64,000 nt of DNA from UBA5109 sp038148755 (GTDB lineage: Bacteria; Pseudomonadota; Gammaproteobacteria; Pseudomonadales; Pseudohongiellaceae), in NCBI GenBank assembly GCA_038148755.1, contig JAYQWA010000004.1, positions 68,332 to 132,331 on the forward strand. Reading direction: 5' to 3'. A program made the position numbers and the translations under genes. The notes below the pieces were generated by a model. That model worked only from the letters and a program-made list of their open reading frames with translations, made no database searches and was not told where the DNA came from. This document shows positions 8,724 through 18,001 of the stretch, one piece after another (the stretch's first letter is position 1; every line of letters begins with the position of its first letter).

Positions 8724-9105
8724 AGCTTGGAAATTTCCTTTGTTAATTAATATCAATTCAATTTGATGCGGATATAAAAATTCCTTAACTCTCTTTTTAA
8801 TTCCAGAGCCGGGCATTCCATTAAAAAAGCACCTTAATTCGTCAGAAAATGACTGTATGAACAGGCTTATCCGCAGCCTAAGACTGAGCTAATTTTAGTA
8901 CAAAAGTACCCAACTAACTAGCTAAAGGCACTAAATAAAGCCGGTAATCCCATTGAAACCTACAAAAACTAAAAAAAATTCACGCTCTCAACCAGCATAA
9001 TTAAACATTGTTATATTAAGTCTTCCTTGCAAACATGGTTTGCTTACCCAGATTGGGTATAATTTAGTTTCACATACCTGTTTAATACTGGCGACTCCTG
9101 AAATA
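8724..9105. other. Divergent spacer between tetR and the CocE-like gene
   Basis: This AT-rich spacer must hold promoters for both flanking genes. A GTAC-AAAA-GTAC repeat at 8898-8909 is the only small symmetric element noticed and could be a regulator site, with low confidence. No RNA gene or convincing short gene is visible. A TTG at 9040 opens the downstream frame earlier, but without a ribosome site. Confidence 0.4.
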
Positions 9106-11016
9106 GTGTTGATAAATTTAATTTCTTGCAGAATCAACTACTCATATTTGCTGTTTGCTATTTTCGGATTAGCATTTTCTTCTGTGCAAAGCATTGCCCA
9201 GACCCCGATTCAGGCTAGCGGACCGTTAATTACGACCGAAAGTAATCTGATGGTGACTATGCGCGATGGTATCAATATCGCTCTTGATATTTATCGTCCT
9301 GCGCAAGATGGTACTTACCCTACCCTCTATAGCTCAGCACCATATCCTCACATTGATGATAATACGCCTCCCGATAATTCAGCACTGGGTTCTGTCGCCT
9401 GGTTTGTCAGCCAGGGTTTTAATTATGTGATTGCCAGTACTCGCGGCACAGGTTTATCTGAAGGAGACTATGAATTTTTTTCACGCGACGAGCAGCAGGA
9501 TCATTACGAAATCATAGAGTGGATAGCCGAACAACCCTGGTCTGATGGTCAGGTGCTTGGTATCGGTTCAGATTACTATGCGACCGCGCAATGGCATATG
9601 GCTATCCAGAATCCACCTTCCTTGAAATGTATTGCCCCGATAAACGGGGTAACACAACCTTACCAGGACTGGGCATTTCCGGGCGGCTTTGCTAATCCTG
9701 ATTTTTTACAGGACTGGTATGAAAACAGAGTAAGGAGAGCTAACGCCTTTGCTGATTCTGCCTCTCCGACACTGGTTAATTATGATTTACGCTTACAAAT
9801 GCTGGCCCACCCTTTGTACGATGATTATTGGCAAATACGCGGGAGCCTGCCTAACGTTGAGGCGATAAATATCCCGGTATTTATTATCGATAGCTGGCAA
9901 CAAGGCCTGTCACTAACCAGTAATTTTATGGCTCTGGAGCGTTTAAACAGCCAGCACAAAATGGCAGTCTTTAATGCTGAAACAGCCTTGCTGCAAGATA
10001 GTGTTTTTCTTGAGCAATACCTCTTACCCTATTACCAGTGGTGTTTGCAGAATGAAAACGCTCCCGATTTCACCATGCTGCCTGAATTGCGATACCAGAA
10101 TCAGGGAGCCGCTTCATGGCAAACACTGACTGGCTGGCCACCACAAGAATCCAACTATACCGCCCTGTATTTGAATCGGCAGGAACTCGACACCAATGTT
10201 CCCGCTAAGCTTGATCTCGAAATCCAGACAAATAATATTGCCGTCTCACGCTTCGGTTCCCTAGATGCCGCAACCGATATTGATAGTTTGACCTTTATCA
10301 GCAATCCGCTGGTGAATGACCTGGAAATTACCGGGCCAATAATGTTTGAGCTTTATGCCAGCAGTTCCGAAACCGATACGGCATTTGAAGTAAGCCTGCT
10401 TGAAGAAATCAATCTGGAAGAAGTAGCTTCCAGCCTCAGCTTGCCAGGTTTTTTAATGAAGGTTATTGAGTCGGCTGCCAGCAATGCTATAGGCACCACT
10501 TTGGTAGAGGTTTCCAGTGGCAGATTAAAAGCTTCACTGCGTGCTTACAGAGAAGGTAGTAATGAAGATTACCAGCCCCGCTACTTTTTCAATGCCGAGT
10601 CGCCTCTGGTTCCTTCAAGAACCACCCGCATGGATATTGCAATGCAACCCGTAGCCCACCGCTTTAGAGCCGGTAGCAAAATCATATTACGTGTTAAACA
10701 AATTACTGACGATTCACTGGCTGAGACCAGTCGGCAGGATAGTATTTTTCATAACCAGCGCAGTCCCTCCAGAATTTGGCTGCCAGTTCTGTCTGGAGAG
10801 CTGGCAATGAGAGAAGCCATGCCAGAAGAAGACTTATCGGATATTCCGGTTGATGTGCAAAGCGAGTTAATCCCTGATCCTGCGACCGGCTTTCGTTTCG
10901 ATACGGAGTTTTCCAGTGAATTCAATAATGGTGAGCTGACAGACTCTCTCAGACAGGCTACTGATAATCCGATATTGTTTATTCGTCCGCAAGCAACACC
11001 GGAAACTACAGAATAA
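9106..11016 (+). CDS. CocE/NonD-family alpha/beta hydrolase homologue, exported, with an altered catalytic triad
   Basis: About 636 residues from a GTG at 9106 (start uncertain; TTG at 9040 or 9109 are alternatives). A signal peptide ends near SIAQTP. The CocE/X-Pro dipeptidyl peptidase layout is clear: TMRDGINIALDIYRP near the start, a STRGTGLSEGDYEFF segment, then the nucleophile-elbow region ending in AQW, and a C-terminal jelly-roll domain (about 360-600). The usual G-x-S-Y elbow reads G-S-D-Y, so an Asp (codon 9571-9573) replaces the Ser. The GWYD and GPWxH positions, which supply Asp and His, read SWQQ and FNAET. The fold is confident; peptidase or esterase activity is doubtful. Confidence 0.85.
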   Translation: MLINLISCRINYSYLLFAIFGLAFSSVQSIAQTPIQASGPLITTESNLMVTMRDGINIALDIYRPAQDGTYPTLYSSAPYPHIDDNTPPDNSALGSVAWFVSQGFNYVIASTRGTGLSEGDYEFFSRDEQQDHYEIIEWIAEQPWSDGQVLGIGSDYYATAQWHMAIQNPPSLKCIAPINGVTQPYQDWAFPGGFANPDFLQDWYENRVRRANAFADSASPTLVNYDLRLQMLAHPLYDDYWQIRGSLPNVEAINIPVFIIDSWQQGLSLTSNFMALERLNSQHKMAVFNAETALLQDSVFLEQYLLPYYQWCLQNENAPDFTMLPELRYQNQGAASWQTLTGWPPQESNYTALYLNRQELDTNVPAKLDLEIQTNNIAVSRFGSLDAATDIDSLTFISNPLVNDLEITGPIMFELYASSSETDTAFEVSLLEEINLEEVASSLSLPGFLMKVIESAASNAIGTTLVEVSSGRLKASLRAYREGSNEDYQPRYFFNAESPLVPSRTTRMDIAMQPVAHRFRAGSKIILRVKQITDDSLAETSRQDSIFHNQRSPSRIWLPVLSGELAMREAMPEEDLSDIPVDVQSELIPDPATGFRFDTEFSSEFNNGELTDSLRQATDNPILFIRPQATPETTE

Positions 11017-11719
11017 GACTGCTTAATAAACCGATCAGCCCTCCGATCACGCCACCCCAGACTACCAGCCAGCCTAAATGTTTTTTGATCATTTGCTGGA
11101 TAATCTCTTTTACCATTTGCGGCGTTAACTCATCCAGACGCTTTTCGACAATACTTTCCACTTTGCCCAGCAGGTTATCATTTGTGCTCTGCTGGAACTG
11201 TTTTAAAAAATCCTTGTCTTCGGTCAGACGCCCGAGAAAGTCGCGCATTTTTGTAATAAAGGGCTCGCGTAAGGGATCAAGTGCCTGCGCTCCTCCCAGC
11301 ATGGATAGCATGCCGGCAAATGAAGAGCTCATAATCACATCTACCAATGAATCATAAGCTGAACTGAAATCCACTTTCTCTGTCATCTTTTTAACCAAGG
11401 ATTCACCATGCCCTTCTTCGCCCTCTGGCAAAGAGCCCGCTAAAAACTGTTCAATATTCGCCGGTGTAAAGAATTGTTCCATAATGAGTTTTTTTATCCC
11501 TTCCTTGAATTCTTCAAAACGCATGGGAATAACGCCTGAGCCATAAAAACCAGGCACTTTTTCAAACAGCATATGAACAGCAAGCCAGTTGGTAAAAGCA
11601 CCAGACAGAGCAAACAAGCCGGTGTTTAAAATAATGTCCTGAAATTCTGTTTGCAGAAACAAACCAATAATGACGATTAGTAATGCAATCAGATTGGTCA
11701 GTACACCCTTATCCCTCAT
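11006..11719 (-). CDS. DUF445 family membrane protein
   Basis: A 237-residue protein with hydrophobic segments at both ends. Two N-terminal helices are followed by FTNWLAVHMLFEKVPGFYGSGVIP, the signature of DUF445 (YheB/YjiN-like) proteins. A helical soluble middle and a final transmembrane helix (WGGVIGGLIGLLSSLIL) complete it. Function is unknown. The gene overlaps yhdP by 11 nt upstream and the convergent CocE-like gene by 11 nt downstream, so it is co-transcribed with maf and yhdP. The context suggests an envelope role, without proof. Confidence 0.88.
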   Translation of the reverse strand: MRDKGVLTNLIALLIVIIGLFLQTEFQDIILNTGLFALSGAFTNWLAVHMLFEKVPGFYGSGVIPMRFEEFKEGIKKLIMEQFFTPANIEQFLAGSLPEGEEGHGESLVKKMTEKVDFSSAYDSLVDVIMSSSFAGMLSMLGGAQALDPLREPFITKMRDFLGRLTEDKDFLKQFQQSTNDNLLGKVESIVEKRLDELTPQMVKEIIQQMIKKHLGWLVVWGGVIGGLIGLLSSLIL

Positions 11720-14700
11720 CGCTGTTCAGCACCCCTACTTCTTCCATCGCTTCCTCAACAGCCTGATTATCATCCTCGAAGCCTGCCTGTGGGTCATCCC
11801 AGGGGCCTTCAAGGCGATACAATACTGTCGTGAAATTCTCCAACTGATCACGAAAAATCCTGCTGGCAACGTATGTTGTTATAGCGATGGGCCAGGCCCC
11901 AAGTATGCCTGCAACCACAGAAACATTTTGCCCCAGAGGCAGGTTAACCAGAACATCTGCAGCAATAGTTTCATCCTGCAGATTCAGTTCACCATCAACG
12001 TTAATCGTGCTGGAAGGCCCCCTGATTAACAGATTTTCCTGGGAGTGAACGGTGCCTGCATCAAAATCAAGCACCCCTTCAATACTGTCGAAAGCCAGGC
12101 CCTGCCTGTACAGATCAGAGAAATCCAGCTGCAAACGCCTGACCAGGGCATCAAAATTAAATGCCCCAAATAGCCGTGCAGAACCTGATTCAATTTCAAT
12201 AAAACGGCCACTTAACACTTCAAGATCAACATCTCCCTCAATCTTTTTCATGCTGAAGGCCGCTGGTGAGCCTGACCAGTCAATATTACTGACAAAGCTT
12301 GAAGATTCACTTTGCACCAAGGCGGCGTAGCCAAAACTCGGTAATACTTCTGCCAGATCCCCGGTGCTGAAAACACCATTAAAATGGCTTCGGTGTCTGC
12401 CATCGCTATAGTCCCAATCCAAGGTTGCACCCGACTCTCTGGACAAATCAGTAATTGCTGCATCAGGAGACAACATGGATAGATTCGAAATAGTCGCGCC
12501 TCTGGCGTTGGGACGTAACTCAAATTCCCATGCACCCATATTGCCATCCCCCAGACTGAACTCTTCTGTTCTAAAATTGATTGCCGGTAATTCGCCTGGA
12601 TTAATATCAGCAAAAGGATCTAGCTCTTCTTCCGTCTCCTCGTCTTCATCTTGCGGCAAGCGCAGGTAAGCCAGTTGTACCTCATACGGAGCATCTTCGG
12701 CATCAGGAAAAATAAAATCCCCCTGTAAAATCTCATTTTCCAGATAAAGTGCCCAGGCAGGGCCTCGACGGGTCAGTACAGTATTTACAGCAGGCAGATC
12801 GACCCCAAAGGCATTCAGGTTTCCAATTCGGACATCCACCATGCGTACCACCTCTGATGCAGGCTGGCCTTCACCAGAACTGAAACCCGAAGCAACTTCC
12901 TGCCATTCCTGAAAATTAAAATCACTGATTTCACCACTCACTAATAAACCTGCTTCCTGATTTAATTGCCGGATAGTGAAATCCTGATTACGCCCGCCAA
13001 AATTAATTTCGCCACCATAAAACTCGCTCTCAGCAAAGTTCAATTCACCACTGAGTTGATCACGAAAATTCAAAGCAATGCTCTCCAACTCATCGGAAAA
13101 ACTTAACTCAAGCTGTAAGGGCGCTGGTTCATCCAAACCTTTATCAAAAGGCTGTGGAAGATCAAAGGCTAGGCCCAACAAATCAGATGAGATATTAAAC
13201 TGACTGCGTATTCCTCCGCTCTGTTCTTCATTAAATATGGTCAATTTGCTCGTATAGGTCAGCTCGCCATTGCTATATTCCAGCAGATTTTTTACAAAGT
13301 CAGGCTGTAAGGACCATTGCTGTAGGGCCGTATCAGACACTCTGCCATTGCTATCAACGACAATAGCACCATAGTTAGTGGTTATCTGATTGGCAACCGG
13401 AAAACCGAACAGACTGGCACTGAGCCCACTGGCCTGCAATCCTTCAGTATTGGAAAAATTCAGCGGGCCGCGTATACCACTAAAACTAAGATCATATTCA
13501 GGAATCTCAAGTGTGTTTCCCAGCGCTATTGCCGTCACCTGAATATCATTTTCCAGACCGGAATTGTTTAAAGGAATACCCAGCCGCACATCGAGTTCTA
13601 ACTCACCATCAAGTAGCCAGTTATCCAGATATGAACCTACCGTGTCACGGGTCGGCGACTGCCTGACAAAATCAAGACCGACATTTCCCGGTGTCGTTGA
13701 ATGTGTCTCGATACTTAACCACGACCCTGCCGCTCCATTAATTGGCCTGATCTCCGCCCTTGTCATATCCAATTTCATGCCAGCTATCTCGGCAGTGTCT
13801 GAGCTTACATCGACATCATTATTATCTACACTCACAAAAGCATTGGTGTTTTCCAGCACAGGCCAATCATTGAGATAACGCAGGCTGGCGTCTTCGACAT
13901 GGTAAAAGGTCTGAATATTACGCTCATACTGGCTTTGAAGATTGGTCGTTCTGCCCCGGAACAAAAAGCCGCTATTGCTCACATTACCTGCAAGAACAGC
14001 CGAATCCAGCCAGTCCATGGTGTTTCTGATATTACTGAGGGTAGGCAAAAAGAGTGATTTATAACTGGCATCGAAATCCAAAACGCCTACAAGCAGAGTT
14101 AAATCCGACTCCCAGCTTCCTGCAGCATTCTGTTTGTTATTGAGTTCAAACTGCACACGCCCATGCATTTGGTTATTACTGACATCAATAACATCACTAT
14201 AGACCCTGACCGCATCATCAACAGACCAATATACCCGACTGTTAATGGAATTATAGTGCCAGCTATCAGCGAAAATTTCCGGCAGGTGGATGGTAAAATC
14301 ATTGGAATCCAGTTCGACAAAGCCACTATTTTGATCGGCAGACAGATAACCATTTATGCCACTGCCGGAGGGAGCCTGCCCCCAGGCGCCTACCGCAACT
14401 TCGTCAAGATTAGCCGTCAAATCAAAGCCACCCGGATAAGTGCCCGACAAATCTGTTCGCAAATGCAGGTTACGCAAATCACCCTCGGGTTCCAAGTCAG
14501 CCAGGATTTGCCTTAGTCGCTCTGAAATATTGGCAAGCTCAAGCATATCGCTGGCTATCGAAAGATTTACCGACTGTCCGTAAATATCCATTGCCGGGTC
14601 TGTATTTTGCAAATCCAGATCAATGTAAAAGTCCCCCGACTCCCAGGGCCGGTTAAAAAAATCAAATTGCAGATTCTGTATCCATAATGACCAGTTGTTC

Positions 14701-15686
14701 TCTATTGGCTGTATGGCTGTGATGTCAAGGCTGCCACTACTGATATCAATCATTTGTTCTGACTCAGGAAAGTTGGCAGAGAAGTTTAACTCCTGCAGGG
14801 AACCCTGGATCTGTTTCAGGCTTTGGTTATCAAATTCTGTCCAGAACTGTCCGGAGGCATTCGCGCTGGATATTTCTGACTGTACTGAAATCAAGTCTCC
14901 CAATAAGGAGCCTAGTTCAAGATTATTGAAATCCATATAGACGGATGCCGTGTATACATCCATCGGATTACCACTCACCCTGACCGACATTTGCACCGGG
15001 CTACTCTGCTCATTTACACGAAATTGTAATTGTGCCTGATGATCAGAATTACGGTTTTGCAGATCAAGGTAAATGTTATTGAGCTCAGTCAATGTGCCGT
15101 TTGCAGCCTGCAGCACAAGCTGAGCTTCGGTTATCTGCAACCTCGATATATTGAACAAGATATCCAGCAAGGGTTCGATATCATTATTTTCGCCGGCATC
15201 AAAACCCGACAAACGCCAGTTACTGGTTTCATCCTCAACCAGCAACAAGGCCATTTCATCGACTATTATCCGTTCGATAATAAGCTGGCGTTGCCATAAG
15301 CTTCTAGGAATATCCAGCGTAACCCTGAGTTCCTGCAAGCTATGTATGACATCCGGCGCTTGTTCCTGAATAATTTCCAGATCATAAAGACTGAGAATGG
15401 GGCTGAAACCCAACCAGGAGCCCTCTAATTCACCGACAGATAATTCCACACCAAGCGTTTCAATCAGGCTGGTTTCCAGCCAACCCCTCTGGGTGTTTGC
15501 CAGTGACATCAAAATACGGCCGGCTGCAAGATAGGTTGCTACTGCGATAAGCAGTATTAAAACCAGTTTATTGGTATGAGCTCGTAAACTGGCTAGCGGG
15601 CCTCTGCCGGTTTGTTCCGGTGGGACTGCGGAATGCTGTTCATTTCTGTCAGCGTTTTGTGTCAATTTATCCTGCGATTCCATCAT
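11709..15686 (-). CDS. yhdP: YhdP family AsmA-like envelope protein
   Basis: A 1325-residue protein, close in size to E. coli YhdP (1266). A cytoplasmic N-terminus of about 37 residues leads to one transmembrane helix (about 38-57, LVLILLIAVATYLAAGRIL). A very long periplasmic beta-rich region of repeated AsmA/TamB-like strands follows, and the conserved AsmA-type C-terminal block comes at about 1140-1290 (LQLDFSDLYRQGLAFDSIEG, then GELNLQDETIAADVLVNLPLGQ). E. coli YhdP is one of the proteins proposed to carry phospholipids to the outer membrane. It overlaps maf by 4 nt and DUF445 by 11 nt. The rng gene that commonly lies between maf and yhdP is missing. Confidence 0.94.
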   Translation of the reverse strand: MMESQDKLTQNADRNEQHSAVPPEQTGRGPLASLRAHTNKLVLILLIAVATYLAAGRILMSLANTQRGWLETSLIETLGVELSVGELEGSWLGFSPILSLYDLEIIQEQAPDVIHSLQELRVTLDIPRSLWQRQLIIERIIVDEMALLLVEDETSNWRLSGFDAGENNDIEPLLDILFNISRLQITEAQLVLQAANGTLTELNNIYLDLQNRNSDHQAQLQFRVNEQSSPVQMSVRVSGNPMDVYTASVYMDFNNLELGSLLGDLISVQSEISSANASGQFWTEFDNQSLKQIQGSLQELNFSANFPESEQMIDISSGSLDITAIQPIENNWSLWIQNLQFDFFNRPWESGDFYIDLDLQNTDPAMDIYGQSVNLSIASDMLELANISERLRQILADLEPEGDLRNLHLRTDLSGTYPGGFDLTANLDEVAVGAWGQAPSGSGINGYLSADQNSGFVELDSNDFTIHLPEIFADSWHYNSINSRVYWSVDDAVRVYSDVIDVSNNQMHGRVQFELNNKQNAAGSWESDLTLLVGVLDFDASYKSLFLPTLSNIRNTMDWLDSAVLAGNVSNSGFLFRGRTTNLQSQYERNIQTFYHVEDASLRYLNDWPVLENTNAFVSVDNNDVDVSSDTAEIAGMKLDMTRAEIRPINGAAGSWLSIETHSTTPGNVGLDFVRQSPTRDTVGSYLDNWLLDGELELDVRLGIPLNNSGLENDIQVTAIALGNTLEIPEYDLSFSGIRGPLNFSNTEGLQASGLSASLFGFPVANQITTNYGAIVVDSNGRVSDTALQQWSLQPDFVKNLLEYSNGELTYTSKLTIFNEEQSGGIRSQFNISSDLLGLAFDLPQPFDKGLDEPAPLQLELSFSDELESIALNFRDQLSGELNFAESEFYGGEINFGGRNQDFTIRQLNQEAGLLVSGEISDFNFQEWQEVASGFSSGEGQPASEVVRMVDVRIGNLNAFGVDLPAVNTVLTRRGPAWALYLENEILQGDFIFPDAEDAPYEVQLAYLRLPQDEDEETEEELDPFADINPGELPAINFRTEEFSLGDGNMGAWEFELRPNARGATISNLSMLSPDAAITDLSRESGATLDWDYSDGRHRSHFNGVFSTGDLAEVLPSFGYAALVQSESSSFVSNIDWSGSPAAFSMKKIEGDVDLEVLSGRFIEIESGSARLFGAFNFDALVRRLQLDFSDLYRQGLAFDSIEGVLDFDAGTVHSQENLLIRGPSSTINVDGELNLQDETIAADVLVNLPLGQNVSVVAGILGAWPIAITTYVASRIFRDQLENFTTVLYRLEGPWDDPQAGFEDDNQAVEEAMEEVGVLNSDEG

Positions 15687-16282
15687 TGCTGATTTTGTAA
15701 AATTGCCTCAATCCCGATACCAAACTGTTTAAATAAATTCACAGTTTCAAATATCGGCAATCCTACAACTCCGCTATAACTGCCCTTGATTTCACTGACA
15801 AACATCGCCCCCAAACCCTGTACCGCATAGCCTCCTGCTTTTCCCAGAGGTTCTCCACTCTGCCAGTACGCTGCAATTTCAGCGTCACTTAATTCTGAAA
15901 AGCTCACCATGCTAGTAGACATCGTCCCAACTTGCTTACTGTGATTCAACAAGGCAACTGCCGTTATTACCTCATGACTGCGGCCTGACAGTAATCTTAA
16001 CATGGCAAAGGCATCGGCTTTGTCTTGTGGTTTACCTAATATCCTGTCTGCACAGACAACAATGGTATCTGAGCCCAAAACCAGTCTGTCGTCATTATCG
16101 CTTAATTCTGCAAGTGCAGAGCTCGCCTTGGTAAGCGCCAGTCTTTTTACCAGCGCTTCCGGTTTTTCATCTGGCAGCGGGTTCTCATCAATATCCTGCG
16201 GCATGACAGTGCACCTGAATCCCAGATTTTCAAGCAAGCTCTGCCTCCTAGGCGATGCTGAGGCCAGTATCAGTTCCAACAT
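15683..16282 (-). CDS. maf: Maf family nucleoside-triphosphate pyrophosphatase (YhdE-like)
   Basis: A 199-residue cytoplasmic house-cleaning enzyme that hydrolyses non-canonical or excess dTTP/UTP to monophosphates. It shows the phosphate-binding ASASPRRQSLLENLG motif (residues 7-21), the VLGSDTIV segment with the catalytic Asp (about 67-74), GKPQDKADAFAMLRLLSGRSHEV, and GKAGGYAVQGLGA. The GYAVQG form belongs to the dTTP/UTP-specific YhdE group. It is the first gene of maf-yhdP-DUF445, with stop and start overlapping by 4 nt. Confidence 0.95.
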   Translation of the reverse strand: MLELILASASPRRQSLLENLGFRCTVMPQDIDENPLPDEKPEALVKRLALTKASSALAELSDNDDRLVLGSDTIVVCADRILGKPQDKADAFAMLRLLSGRSHEVITAVALLNHSKQVGTMSTSMVSFSELSDAEIAAYWQSGEPLGKAGGYAVQGLGAMFVSEIKGSYSGVVGLPIFETVNLFKQFGIGIEAILQNQQ

Positions 16283-16489
16283 TAATTACCCTGGATATTC
16301 TCTTAAAAACACTTGCATGGCATTATGGCCTAAAGTCCAGGTGTCGCCTACCTGAATTACCGAGTACAAATTAAAGCATGCAAATTCTTAATAAGGGCTG
16401 AATGTAAATTTCTCAACAAAGCCTGATAGAGCTAGATGAAGCAGGCTGCTCTGAGTATCATGCGCTATAAAAATTAACAAAGGTGAGTT

Positions 16490-17995
16490 GTGGATAACAT
16501 TTTTGCACTGGTAGATCGCTTTCTGGCTCCTCTGTCTGCATTTTTATCAAATATATTCGTCTTCAGCGTTGCGCTGGTCCTGATTGTTGCGCTGGTGCTC
16601 TACATCATTGATGCGTTCCAGACAACGCATGCCATTCGACGCAATTATCCTTTACTGGGCCGCTTTCGCTACCTGTTTGAGCGCCTGGGTGAATTCTTCC
16701 GACAATACTTTTTTTCCATGGACCGGGAAGAAATGCCTTTCAACCGGGCCCAGCGTTCCTGGGTTTACCGTGCTGCCAAAAATCTGGAAAACTCCCAGGC
16801 CTTTGGCTCCACTTATGATATCGCCAAACCAGGCAATATCCTCTTTATCAATGCACCCTACCCTGTGCTCACAGAAGAACTGACCCCGGTAGAAGTAATC
16901 ACTTTCGGGCCTCACTGCGAAAAACCCTACAGCACTTCATCACTGTTTAATATTTCCGGCATGAGCTACGGGGCCATCTCAAAACCTGCAGTACGGGCTC
17001 TCTCCAAAGGCGCTGCCAAAGCTGGTTGCTGGCTCAACACCGGCGAAGGCGGATTGAGTGAATGGCATTTGGAAGGAGGCTGCGACATTGTTTTTCAGAT
17101 TGGCACCGCCAATTATGGTGTCCGTGATGAGCAGGGACTGTTTTCTACAGAAAAATTACGTGCAGTTGCCGCTCACGATGCCGTCAAGATGTTTGAAATC
17201 AAGTTAAGTCAGGGCGCCAAACCCGGTAAAGGGGGTATTTTACCTGGTGCTAAAGTTACCGAAGAAATAGCCAGAATTCGTCATATTCCTGTCGGTGAAA
17301 CATCCAACAGCCCTAACCGCCATCTTGATATCGGTAATGATGATGAGTTGCTGGATAAAATGCACACTATCCGCTCTATTACAGGGAAACCGGTGGGATT
17401 CAAAGCTGTGCTGGGTGACGGTTACTGGCTTGATAAATTATTTACAAAAATTAAAGAGCGCGGTGAGCAATATGCGCCGGATTTCATCACCGTCGACAGT
17501 GGTGATGGTGGAACCGGCGCGGCGCCACTGACCCTGATTGATGATATGGGGCTCGATATTCAGGAAACCCTGCCTATACTGGTTGATAAACTCATTGATT
17601 TTGGTTTGCGCGAGCGCGTTAAAGTCATCGCCTCAGGCAAACTGATCAATCCGTCAGATGTAGCCTGGGCCCTGTGCGCCGGTGCTGACTGTGTGGTGTC
17701 AGCACGCGGCTTCATGTTTTCATTGGGTTGCATTCAGGCCATGCAATGTAACAAGAACACCTGCCCTACCGGCATCACCACACATGACCCTCATTTACAG
17801 CGCGGACTGGTGATAAAAGATAAAGTCAAACGCGTCGCGCACTATCAAAAAAACATGATAAAAGAGCTATATATCATTGCGAACTCTTGCGGCGTCGGAA
17901 ATCCTGGACTCTTAAATCGCAGGCATGCAAGGTTGATATTACAAAGCAATAAAAGTATCAGTCTTGAAGAGTTGTACCGACGCAAACCGAAATAA
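16490..17995 (+). CDS. FMN-binding glutamate synthase family protein
   Basis: A 501-residue protein. Two N-terminal hydrophobic segments (about 15-42) precede a domain homologous to the FMN/Fe-S synthase domain of the glutamate synthase large subunit. Landmarks are SGMSYGAISKPAVRALSKGA, TGEGGLSEWH, the substrate/FMN loop TVDSGDGGTGAAPL, and the cysteine cluster NKNTCPTGITTHD. It lacks the amidotransferase domain, so it is a stand-alone synthase-like protein anchored to the membrane. In vivo substrates of this family are not established. A GTG at 16490 starts the frame, with AGGTGAG just upstream. It converges on the hisA-like gene with a 6-nt gap. Confidence 0.92.
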   Translation: MDNIFALVDRFLAPLSAFLSNIFVFSVALVLIVALVLYIIDAFQTTHAIRRNYPLLGRFRYLFERLGEFFRQYFFSMDREEMPFNRAQRSWVYRAAKNLENSQAFGSTYDIAKPGNILFINAPYPVLTEELTPVEVITFGPHCEKPYSTSSLFNISGMSYGAISKPAVRALSKGAAKAGCWLNTGEGGLSEWHLEGGCDIVFQIGTANYGVRDEQGLFSTEKLRAVAAHDAVKMFEIKLSQGAKPGKGGILPGAKVTEEIARIRHIPVGETSNSPNRHLDIGNDDELLDKMHTIRSITGKPVGFKAVLGDGYWLDKLFTKIKERGEQYAPDFITVDSGDGGTGAAPLTLIDDMGLDIQETLPILVDKLIDFGLRERVKVIASGKLINPSDVAWALCAGADCVVSARGFMFSLGCIQAMQCNKNTCPTGITTHDPHLQRGLVIKDKVKRVAHYQKNMIKELYIIANSCGVGNPGLLNRRHARLILQSNKSISLEELYRRKPK

Positions 17996-18001
17996 ACAAA
18001 G

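Noticed and set aside
11709..15686. Several open frames inside yhdP on both strands
   Set aside because: They are shadows of one continuous 1325-residue protein with consistent AsmA-like features; none has a ribosome site or recognisable motif.
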